This document shows, one piece after another, positions 18,940 to 28,829 of a DNA stretch of 64,000 nt. The stretch is from Diplosphaera chodatii (Eukaryota > Chlorophyta > Trebouxiophyceae > Prasiolales > Stichococcaceae). The stretch spans positions 3,038,001 to 3,102,000 of the forward strand of contig JAALGY010000017.1 of assembly GCA_032358165.1 (NCBI GenBank), given 5' to 3'. Each line of letters begins with the position of its first letter. Positions within the stretch are counted from its first letter, which is position 1. The position numbers and the translations under genes are program-made. The notes under the pieces are model-generated. The model saw only the letters and a list, made by a program, of their open reading frames with translations. It searched no databases and was not told the origin of the DNA.

Positions 18940-19707
18940 ATGGCGCTGTCGATGACCGCCAACCTGCGGAGCGCTGTGCTGGGCTCGACCCAGGAGCTGC
19001 GGGCGTCCCGGCCTGCCGCCAGCTCTGCCGCGCGCTGCCCCGTGGTTGTGCGCGCTCAGCAGCAGGAGGCCAGCCGGCGCTCGGCTCTGGGCCTGCTGGC
19101 AGCCGGCGCCGCCCTGGTGACGCGGGTGGACCCGTCGCAGGCCGCCTACGGCGAGTCTGCCAACATCTTCGGCAGGACCACCAACAAGGCTGGCTTCGTG
19201 CCGTACGCCGGCGAGGGCTACGCGCTGCTGCTGCCCGCCAAGTGGAACCCGTCAAAGGAGTTTGACTTCCCGGGCGTCGCCATGAGGTACGAGGACAACT
19301 TCGACGCGGTCACCAACCTGGCGGTCATTGTCCAGAAGACGGACAAGTCGTCCATCACCGGCTACGGCGGCCCCGAGAAGTTCTTGAACGAGTTCAAGTT
19401 CCTGCTCGGCACCCAGGTCTTCACCGGCGAGACAGCGTCAGAGGGCGGCTTCAAGTCCGGCAAGGTGTCATCCGCAGCGCTGCTGGATGTGCAGGAGGCC
19501 AACGACAAGTCGGGCAAGCCCTACTACAAGTACGAGATCCTCACCCGCACAGCCGACGGCGATGAGGGCGGCCGCCACCAGCTGATCACAGCGGCAGTGT
19601 CCGGCGGCCAGCTGTACATCCTGAAGGTCCAGGTCGGCGACAAGCGGTGGTTCAAGGGCGTCGACAAGGATGCCAAGGGTGCCTGGAACTCATTCACGGT
19701 GGCCTGA
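18940..19707 (+). CDS. psbP: Oxygen-evolving enhancer protein 2 (PsbP), plastid precursor
   Basis: Extrinsic lumenal subunit of photosystem II that stabilises the Mn-Ca cluster and retains Ca2+ and Cl-. It is a single uninterrupted 255-codon ORF. Residues 1-45 look like a Ser/Ala/Arg-rich chloroplast transit peptide. They are followed by a thylakoid signal with a twin arginine (RRSALGLLAAGAAL) and a cleavage site at SQA|AYGESANIFG. The mature part matches what I know of algal and plant PsbP: TNKAGFVPYAGEGYALLLPA, KWNPSKEFDFPG, MRYEDNFDAVTNLAV, YKYEILTRTADGDEGGRHQL and GDKRWFKG near the end. The stop is at 19705-19707. The absence of introns contrasts with every neighbouring gene. The likely start is the ATG at 18940; a second ATG lies four codons later. 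Confidence 0.97.
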   Translation: MALSMTANLRSAVLGSTQELRASRPAASSAARCPVVVRAQQQEASRRSALGLLAAGAALVTRVDPSQAAYGESANIFGRTTNKAGFVPYAGEGYALLLPAKWNPSKEFDFPGVAMRYEDNFDAVTNLAVIVQKTDKSSITGYGGPEKFLNEFKFLLGTQVFTGETASEGGFKSGKVSSAALLDVQEANDKSGKPYYKYEILTRTADGDEGGRHQLITAAVSGGQLYILKVQVGDKRWFKGVDKDAKGAWNSFTVA

Positions 19708-20496
19708 GCGGGCGTCGGAAGTGCGGGCGGCACCTTCGGGGTGGCCCCGCAGCGGAGCGGGATAAACCCTACAAGAGACTGGCTGCCCACGGCCAACCCT
19801 TGCGACAGCTGGCGCGCAGCCGGCGCCATGCAGCTGCCCTGCGCGCGCCTGCTGCAGCTGCCCTCGCAGCAGGGATGCAGCGGGCTGTCAGCAGCGTGAG
19901 CTGCATCGCTGGGCAGACTGGCGGCGGCTGCCAGCCGCGCTGCAGTCGTAGCCTGCAGCAGCACGGGGGACTAGCTTCTCTCTACGGGATTTCCAGTTCC
20001 TTATGTGTGACGCGCCTCAGCACTGCTACATTGTCGCTTGTGCAACACTGCGCTCTGTGGTTGGGCATGCGTATGCCTGCGCTGAGCGTGCCCTGGTCTC
20101 GTTGGACTGTCGGACTTATGCACATTTGAGTGTTATGTCATATTGCTACACATGCTGCCGTTGTCGGAGAGCGCAGCAATGAGACGTTGGCAACTTCAGG
20201 TTGAAACATAAGAGCAAGCGCATGCTCCTGCCTCCACCACAGCACGGGCCATTGCTACAGGGCAAGCAAACAGAGATTCGTGCAAGATGCCTGATGCTCG
20301 GGGGAGGGCCAATGTACTTGTTACTTCGCGAAGAATGACTGCCAGTCGCCTAGCATCTGTGCAGCACCTGAACCGCAACTTCAGTTGTACAGCAAAGGTG
20401 CGACAGAATTTTCAGACTTCAGCTCGAGATACCCATTTGTGACCTGAAACCAGCTGGTGCAGGCGCCCTGTGGTCGGTACCACGCTTAGGGCCGCC
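19708..20496. other. psbP 3' UTR and SQD2 upstream region
   Basis: About 0.8 kb between two genes on the same strand. Nothing coding was recognised and no repeat stands out. Confidence 0.45.
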
Positions 20497-23400
20497 ATGT
20501 GGGCGGTTCAACAACCTCAGATGCACAGCCTGAGACCGCAGCCACCGCTGTTGAGGCACCACAGGCAGATCACATCAGGCAGGCATCCCCACCAGCAGGT
20601 GCAGCTCAGACGGCGCAGCATGGCGCCTACAGCCGTGATCCAGAAGCAGTCGCAGCCAGCAGAGTCTCCAGACCAGCCCGACTCGCCCCGCCGCGTCGCC
20701 ATCTTCGTGGTGGGTGCTGATATTGCACATTTTGGACAGCCTAGCAGGTGCCTGCTGGAGTATTTGAGATACAGAGTGCTGCTGTCGGCATCAGCCAGCA
20801 TCCACACCGTCCTGCTGTATACTGTCGTTGTTGATGTACAGCCTGCTGTGCTGTCCCACGGCGACAATGGTGCACAGCGTGTTCCTTGATTGGTGCGCCT
20901 ATGCAGCAGTTGCGGCGTCACCACCAGATGCCTGCAGCCGGCTGCCTTCTCCAAGCCTAAGCGCTGTGGAACGTTTAGCTACGTCAGCATAGCCGAGCCT
21001 TTGTGTCAGTCGTATGGAGCAGATAGGCGACCGTTTTGTCACTGAGGCCACAGCTGGGGTGTGCATGCAAGCGCCCGCTGAGCACGCATGGCGCAACGCA
21101 TGCAGGAGCCCAGCCCCTTCAGCCACGTCAGCGGCATGAAGAACCGCTTCGAGTGCCTCATCAAGGGGCTGCGCGCCGCCGGCGACGAGGTCATGGTCTT
21201 CACGCCCGACCGCCAGCCGCCCGCGGACTACCACGGCGCCCGGGTGGGGACTCGTACCCTTATCAAAATCATAAAAGGATGGATGTGTGATCTGTCTGCT
21301 GCCAGCCGCACCACAGCGGGGCTCACATACCTGGCCACCAGCCACAGGAAAGCAACTCAGCAGTTGCACAGCCGCAATCGTAACTGCCACTGGAGCGTGT
21401 GTCCACAGCGACCAACAACAGCTGGGATAACCAGTGCCATGCTCAAGCTGCTACAGACTGCCCACTGGTGGCAAACCCTATGGTTCGTGAGACCATGCTG
21501 CAGCGCCTGCTCTCCTGTCGGACCGTTCAGCTGATTGGCAGCGGTGGGTCGACACCTGCAGGTGTTCAAGGTCTTGGGCTTCCAGTTCCCGTGGTACAAT
21601 GCGCCGACGCTGCTGCTGAGCTGCGGGCTGTCGCTGCGCGTGCTGTGGCACCTCATCATGACGCGGCCCCACGTCATCCACGCTTCCTCTCCAGGTGCCG
21701 CCGGCCGACGCCCGACTCTCTCGACTCTCTGCTGCTTTTGCCGCAGGCAATGAAGACACCCTGCTGCTTCTGCCGTGAGCAATAAAAGACACCAGCTGCT
21801 TGCAGCTGCACTGTCACCCATGGCCACTGGCGGTCACAGCCTTGACAGACTGGTGACAGCGTGCTATTGCAGGCGTGCTGGTGTTCGGCTCCATCCTATA
21901 CGCCAAGCTGCTGGCCATCCCGCTAGTGGTGTCGTACCACACGCACGTGCCGGACTACATCCCCAAGTGAGCGGCGACTGCAGCTCATGCGCGCCTCTGG
22001 GCCAGCTGCTGATCCGTTTCGGGTGCAGCCGCCCTGCTGCAAGCGCCAAGCTGTCTGTCACGAGGCCTCCCGCGTGCTCAGCCGCGCAGCAGAAGTTGTT
22101 CGTGAGCCAGCGGCGGGCGGTGAGGTGGCGTGGCCAACACCGCAGGTACACGTGGAAGGGGTTTGTGGCGCCCATGTGGAGCCTCATCCGCTTCTGCTCC
22201 CGCTGGTCCGACCTGACCCTTGTCACCTCCCAGGTCATGAAGGTGGGCATGCTTCGATATATCTAAATATTTTTCAAAGGGGCAAAAATGGAAGAAACGA
22301 AATTAACTAAAAAAAATGCGGTAACTGCTGGGGTTTTTATGATCCCCAGGTGTTCACCTTTGTTCGAATTTGCTATAGCTTTGGGACCTTAGCATTCGGT
22401 CTCGGGTTGTTTCCCTTTACAGCTGTGGCAGCAGGTAGGTGCACGTAGGTGACCACATTACGCGGGCGGCTGAGCTTCGGCAGCCGCCGCCGACGGCGCC
22501 CGGCGTGGTCTCATGTAGACATGCGGGTCGCATTGCGGCTCGGCAACAAGCCTGTTGCCGGGACCTGCTGCGGATCTGCCCTCAGCTGGGGCCGCGGCTA
22601 GCTGGGTCTGCTGGACACCGTCCAACCAGCGCCTCTCTCGCCCAAGTATCTTCAAACCCCAAAGCAGCGAGGCGAGGTCAAAACTAAGATGATCAACTAC
22701 TCTCTGTGCCGGGCGCAGCATGAGCTGCTGCGGAAGCGGTGCCCGCGCAGCTGCCTGGGCGTGTGGCGGCGGGACATCGACACAGAGGGGTCTCACCCGA
22801 CTGATCTAACAGCCTCCAAAGTACTGAAGTCTTTCCTTGTCGCACCCCGCAGGACGAGCTGCTGCGCAACCGGTGCCCGCCCGGCTGCCTGGACGTGTGG
22901 CAGCGGGGCGTCGACACCGAGGAGTTCCACCCGCGCCACCGCAGCGCCGCGATGCGGGCCCGCATGTCCGGCGGCCGCCCCGACAACCCCATCCTGGTGT
23001 ACATCGGCCGCCTGGGCCCAGGTGCCGCCCTGCGCCCACCTGAAGCGGCGCTTCGCTGCCACCTGCGCCCATCCGAGCTGCTTGTTGCTGCGACCGCCAC
23101 CTGCCTGGTGGGACATCCCCAATGCACCATGCCCGCCAGCTGCCCACTGCCGCCCGCCAGCTCCTGGCGATGCACGCCGGCTGCTTTCGGTGCATGCTGG
23201 AGAAAGGCGACATGACGGAGAAGGCTCAGGAATGCCGCTGACACTGCCAGGCGTGCTGCGGCTGCAGAGAAGAACCTGGAGGTGCTGCGGCGGGTGGTGG
23301 CGGAGACGCCCGGCGTCAGCCTGGCGCTGGTGGGCGACGGCCCGTCGCGCCCTGCGCTGGAGGAGCACTTCCGCGGCCTGCCCGTCACCTTCATGGTGCG

Positions 23401-25465
23401 CTGTCACCTTTCCCAGCGCCCCTCATCGGATCAGGAATGGGACAAATGTAGGTCCCTTTCAGCGGGCCACGCGCCCGTGCCGTCGCCTTTCAGGCGCCCA
23501 TTCCGAAGGATGTCTGGCATCGAATTTGAAGCATTTCGGGGGGCAGACATCAGGGTGGGAGAGGTCATATCATCCTGTAACGATTCCCGCCCATGCTGCT
23601 GCAGGGCATGCTGCGGGGGCAGGAGCTGCACGAGGCGTACGCCAGCGCCGACATCTTCATGATGCCCTCCGAGTCCGAGACGCTGGGCTTCGTGGTGCTG
23701 GAGGCGCGCACCAATGCTGACTCTGCATCTCGTGAACATGCGCCTGATGCCACTTGTGGATAGGCTGTCAAGATGCACATTGGCGGCTGCGCTGAATGGC
23801 ATGGCACATCACCTCAGATGCCATATGCATTAAGGACACAATGGCGAGACGCACAGCAAGAGCAATTGGGCAGGACATACTGCAATGATGCCTGCATGCA
23901 GCGCTGCTGTGCTTGAGCGTGCCTGTGCAGCGCCTCCCACAGCCGGAGGCGCTGTCCATGTATTCCTGGAACACAGCAGCACATCATGTCGTGGATATGA
24001 CCTACGCATGTTTGCGTGACCTCGCACTCAAACAAGTCCAGCTGTGGGTGCAACACATGCTGTGGGGTCGCAGGCGATGGCGGCGGGGCTGCCCGTCATC
24101 GCGGTGGCAGCCGGCGGCCTGCTGGACATCGTCACGCAGCCAGGAGTTGCAGGTACAACGCCAGTCTGCGCGCAAACCACAGCGCAAGCCCACACCTGCA
24201 ACTCCGGCACCACAGCAGGGCAGGCCAGATCCGTTACCACAGCGCATGCACCCGTTTGTCAGGGAATGGTCCGGCGGCACCCACGCTGTATGCCCAGAGG
24301 TTCCCTGCCGGCTGCCGTGTCTCGCTGCAAGCCTGCTGTTGCCAGTAGACAACAGTGGTCATGTCCTGTTCCCCATATCGCTGCAGGGCTGCTGTACCCG
24401 TCGGGCGACATTGATGAGGCGGTGCGGCTGACGCGGGATCTGGTGGCGAACCCCGAGAAGCGGCAGCACATGGGGGCGGCAGCGCGGAAAGAGGTTGGTT
24501 CATTTTCCCTGACGATTAGCATGAGATCCAAAGAGCGTCCTGGTCCCGTGGACGTCACCTGCAGCCACCGGGGTGCAGGCCATCCCACACCACTGCTTGC
24601 ACGCCCGAATGACCTGTGCGGCAAGCTGAGCATGGAAGGCGATGGCATCACTGCTAAGCAGCAAGACAGTCTAGGGGTTGGTATCTGCTCGGCAGGTGGA
24701 GCAGTGGGGGTGGACGGCAGCCACGGCGCGCCTGCGCAGCCAGCAATACGCGCGCGCGATCGTGAACTACCGTGGCAAGCACCTGTGAGTGGCTTCCATA
24801 TCACTGCTGTGAGATGCTGTCATGTAAGCTGCAAAGCCTCAGAGCTACAAGTGTTGCGATGCCGCCTGGTGTGGAGCCTGTTGGCTGCATGCACGCATTC
24901 CCTGATCTGCGTGTCAGCTGAGCATGCAACCCTATGACACAGACGAGCCAAAGCAGTCACTCGCTGGCTGCGGCGCAATGGGCTTTGGCAAGCTGACACT
25001 GCAAGTCACAGCATCTGGATCGCTGTGTGCCTCATGAGCAGGTGGCGGCCGCTGCGGGAGCTGTTCGCCCGCGTGCTGCGCGCGGTGATCGGCAGCATGC
25101 TGGCGGTCGCGGCGTGGGCGGGCCGGCAGCTGGACTATGCGCACCCCTTCCGCCCGGAGGCCCACTACCAGCAGGTTCCAAACTTTGCACGCATCGTCAG
25201 CACGCTTCGGTGGCCACCCTGGAGCCAACCCCTGCAGCCATGAATGCTGCATGCTGGCAGCTGGCGAATCAGTTCAGCGGTAGTGTCTGCAGAGTGCCTG
25301 CAACCTGACATGCTTCTGCTCATGACACGATGTGCCGAAATGCCAGTCCCGTGCGTGTGTATTGCAACGCATGTGTCGCCTCAGTATGACGCTAGTGCGC
25401 TTGCCCTGATGACGCTGCAGGCAGATCTGGTCAACGGCGTGGACAACCCGCTGCTGGCGGACTGA
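20497..25465 (+). CDS. SQD2: Sulfoquinovosyltransferase SQD2 (sulfolipid synthase), plastid
   Basis: Transfers sulfoquinovose from UDP-sulfoquinovose to diacylglycerol to form the thylakoid lipid SQDG at the plastid envelope. Thirteen exons (20497-20709, 21106-21243, 21562-21694, 21873-21966, 22146-22242, 22853-23021, 23268-23395, 23605-23703, 24074-24152, 24387-24493, 24696-24784, 25042-25174, 25421-25465) sum to 507 codons plus stop. Residues 1 to about 60 are rich in Arg/His/Gln and fit a transit peptide. Family motifs are SPFSHVSGMKNRF, HVIHASSPGVLVFG, VVSYHTHVPDYIPKYTW, WQRGVDTEEFHP, LVGDGPSRPALEEHF, MPSESETLGFVVLEAMAAG (with the E-x7-E motif) and GLLYPSGDIDEAV. The intron that falls right after the second Glu of E-x7-E (23704-24073) has no GT there and is best read as GC-AG. 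A partial copy of exon 6 lies in the intron before it. Confidence 0.93.
22714..22931. repeat. Partial duplication of SQD2 exon 6 with its acceptor
   Basis: The acceptor and first part of exon 6 (about 22848-22931, ELLRNRCPPGCLDVWQRGVD) has a copy at about 22714-22796, encoding ELLRKRCPRSCLGVWRRDID. Roughly 70 of 85 positions match. The first copy keeps the CAG acceptor but loses the alignment after TEGSHP and has no obvious donor. Confidence 0.85.
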
Positions 25466-26698
25466 TCAGCACCCACAGCAGCTTGACACACAGCAGCTGG
25501 CGCCAGCGGCAGGCGCAGCTGCTTGACACTGTGCTGAGCTGGCGCAGCAGCGGAACCCACTGCCAGCGGCACCCACTGCCAGCGGCAGGCGTGCAGGTGC
25601 TTGACAGTGTGCTGAGCCGGTACAGCAGAAGGAGGACCCACTGGAGGCCGCCAGCAGCAGCACAGGTCTGCAGGCGCGGATATCCTGCATCCCCAGCAGA
25701 GCAGCGCGCCATGACAGCAGGGTTTGCCTTTCGTCAGCTGTTGAGTACCGTACATACTGTCCCAATCGACAGCATAATACGGTTGATATGTATATGGTCC
25801 CGCTGCAGCTCAGCAGGTGAGGTCGAACATGAACAGTCAATGCAGATTGTCGTCGGCATGCGGTACCCTTGTTGGGTTTGTCACGTTCTATTCTGCAGTT
25901 TGTGCTTTGTTGTCTGCAGGCTGCACAGTGCACCTGCTGTGTTTTGTTTCACATTCATTGAGGACGAACCTCATTCGTGTGTCCATAGAATGCACCTGCG
26001 TTGCAATAGACCGTGATGGGACTGCTGATCCACGACCATGCAGCATTAGCACGCTGACCAGGCTCCGGTATCAGACTAAGGTTTACATGCAGCAACCACA
26101 ACACATCCCCAAAACCGCAGCAGCGTTATAGACAAGCTGTAGACCAGTCTTGTAAAAAGTCTCTGCGGGGAGATCCTGACATCGTTTTCAAATTCGTGGC
26201 TCCAGCATCTGGCTTCGCTGTAGCTGCAAGCCCAGCAATACAAGGTGCAGATCTCCAGATCCACCATGGCGTGCCAACATAACCACATTGTCGGGGTCTC
26301 ATACTGTATCCTGGGTGATGTTGCAGCTCAGACAGGGACAGGCGCCCGTGCTTGCATCTGTCAACGGCAGCCGCTGCACCTGCCCGCACCAAGCGCGGCG
26401 CAGCAACTTCAGGTCAGCTTGGCGATGCATCACAGCACGTGATCTCGCTTGATGCATGTGAGATTGCTACTGCCACTTCTGAGACACCATAACGCACCGA
26501 TTGTGCGGTCTGGCAGCGGCTGCATGCCACTGTGCGCCCGCTGCGCCCGCCGGCGGTCTATCTTGCACACCGTGCACATGATGGGGCTGGCGCTGCAGGT
26601 GCGTTGCGTCCGCCAGCTTGCGCCGCCGCCGGGTGCTGGAGCTGCTGTCGGCGGGCGCTGTTGCGTCTGAGCTCGGAGGCGGGAGAGGCAGAACCGCG
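25466..26698. other. Intergenic region after SQD2
   Basis: About 1.2 kb holding the SQD2 3' UTR and the upstream region of the cupin gene. It starts with a short cluster of direct repeats (see 25504-25620). No further gene was recognised. Confidence 0.45.
25504..25620. repeat. Short tandem/direct repeat cluster
   Basis: A segment of about 40 bp ending in GCTTGACA(C/G)TGTGCTGAGC occurs at 25504-25542 and 25580-25620. Between the copies, the 16-mer ACCCACTGCCAGCGGC occurs twice back to back at 25555-25586. The cluster lies just downstream of the SQD2 stop codon. Confidence 0.75.
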
Positions 26699-28271
26699 AT
26701 GGCGGCATCAGGTGCGGAACCTGTCATGTGATGTCACATTGATTCTGCACACACTGCACCGCGCTCCGATCCAGCGCGTCACAGGAAAGCTGCCAGCCGC
26801 TGCTGCAGCGTCTGTGCTGCGCTTGGCCACGTCTGGTTGCGAGCTCAGAGGGAAGATACCGTCGGCGCCCGCTGCTTGCACATGTCAGACGCTGACGGCG
26901 CTATACTGTGCTTCACAGCCAAGTGTGAAACTGTGAACTGGCGCAGGCGGCGACAAGCAGCCGGAGGACTTCCACTACACCCACCTGTGGGTCGATAAGG
27001 AGGGCGAGACGCACCTGAAGGAGTGCAGCATGACGGGGTTCGACCTGAAGACCTACGCCAAGGGTGAGGGTTCTGCCCGCAAGTCCACAATGTGAGCCGT
27101 ACACTCTGCAGCATACACTTATCAGGTCCCTGTCAGCAATCAGCAGCCCCTGCACCAGAGCGACAGCGCGGCGGCAGGCAGTAGTGCACAAGAGGGCGTC
27201 ATGCACCAGGCCGGTGGCCCCTGCCCGGCACTGCAAACCCTGCCCCAGTCAGATTTTCGCACAGTCTCCGCTTCTGTGTGAAGGCAGGCTGGATGCAGCG
27301 GGTCCATTGTAAAGACCTTCGTGCGGCGCCATCTACAACAAATGCACAGTCCATGACCCTGTGTATATGTTTCGAACTTGGATGGCATGCCTGTCAGTCA
27401 CCTGCCCGCAGGCTCTCCGCCGCAGTTCGTGCGGGAGGGCGCGCCGCCCAAGAAGGCCGTCTTCAGCGAGCTGGAGCCGGGGAACCGGCAGGAGATGCAC
27501 TCTGCACCGGCGGTGGGGTTCAGGGTGCAGGGCTGGGACAGCTTGCCTACGCGGTGGCAGACCCACCGTGTTGTGTCCATGCCACCCACGGCAAGCCGCT
27601 GCTGTGTGCGCCTGCAGTGCAGCGTGCTTTGGTTTGTGTGTGCCGCAGGCCGACGCTGTGCCGTGGTCTGCGTGGCGCAGGTGCAGTTCGTGGTGTGCCT
27701 GGCCGGGTCCTGGTATGTGGAGACCACAGATGGAGACCGCAAGGACTTCAAGGTTGGGGAGGTGCTGTTCCAGGTGAGCAGCAGCTGACCCATAACAGCA
27801 GGTGCTCATGGCAGGGCACTCTGCCTATCTGGCTGACATGGCACACTGCCGTCAGCCATGCTGGGGCGGGCAGCTCCATGCAGCAGCAAGGTAGTTCTGC
27901 CAGGGGCAGACATGTCGATGCAGCATACTTCAGACTGTGCAGCAGGCACTGCCTCGCTAGCTCACCCCAACGTGCATGTGTTCTGCTTGCAGGACGATGT
28001 GGAGGACAGCCCAGCAGCGAAGGCGCCGCAGCACGCGAGCGGCGTCAACGGCGACGCTCCCAACCAGCAGCTCATCTTGCAGGTGCACACATTGCCCAGA
28101 TCACAAGTGCTCATCAGCCATACCATGAGCACTCAACACAAATATGTACATTCGGAGTCTGATCGCTGATGCATCATGGTATGCATCTGAGCCACATTGT
28201 CAGATCCATTGTTGTTCCTCGACTGTTAGGTCGACAAGGCGCCACAGGTGGACAAGCCAGGGGAACTCTAA
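26699..28271 (+). CDS. Small single-domain cupin protein
   Basis: Six exons (26699-26711, 26947-27063, 27412-27512, 27681-27773, 27993-28082, 28230-28271) sum to exactly 456 nt, giving a 151-aa protein. After a short MAASGGDK leader, residues about 10-100 resemble a cupin-2 type beta barrel: FSELEPGNRQEMHSAPA, VQFVVCLAGSWYVETTDGD, then KDFKVGEVLFQDD. The usual first cupin metal motif, G(X)5HXH(X)3-4E(X)6G, is reduced to one His (MHSAP), so metal binding and catalysis are doubtful. The C-terminal 35 residues are Ala/Pro/Gln/Asp-rich with VDKAPQVDKPGEL at the end. There is no signal peptide or membrane segment. Function is unknown; cupins range from dioxygenases to binding proteins. The start is set by the first ATG and the exact phase of the next acceptor. 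Confidence 0.85.
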
Positions 28272-28829
28272 CAGGTCAACACAGCGAGGCAGGAAGTCTA
28301 TAGTGTGGCCGCAGGATGGCCCTCCGGTGGTGTGTGCGCTGTCTGCAATGCGGCCCGCTGATGTGGCACGAAATGCTTAAGATACGTAGTCTCAGATCTA
28401 GGCCGAAGCGATCAGGCAGGAGTGCGCTCTCGTTACCCTCACGAGTACGTATTGTAGATGACTGCGTAGCAAGCTAGTCCGGCACCCGCATCAAAAGGTG
28501 GTTCCTGCCGTGGTTGAGTGGCAGTAGAGTGAAGTCTGCTGGGTCACGGCTGCTTGCAGCATCGAGGTGCTGTGCTAGGCGTCCATTTGATGGTAACGGG
28601 TCGGGTTCAGCTGCATGGGTTACTACATTTGCGCTGCTTGAGAATGGGATGTATCCGCAGCAACAGCCACTTTCAGTCGTCACACTTTGCAGTCTACCGA
28701 AAATGACACTGCTGGTGGGAAGTGTGCCTTGCGCATTGATATGTACAATGGCAAGTTTCGCAGCATCTGCTACACATCATAGGCGGACCGACCGAGCCTA
28801 CCCTAAAACCTGATCGCAAATGTACACAT
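28272..28829. other. Convergent intergenic region, cupin and reticulon genes
   Basis: About 0.56 kb between the two stop codons, presumably 3' UTRs. Nothing else was recognised. Confidence 0.5.

Noticed and set aside
22689..23720. 343-aa plus-strand ORF and a 233-aa minus-strand ORF over the same place
   Set aside because: They are GC-rich read-throughs across SQD2 exons and introns in wrong frames; the family sequence follows the spliced exons.
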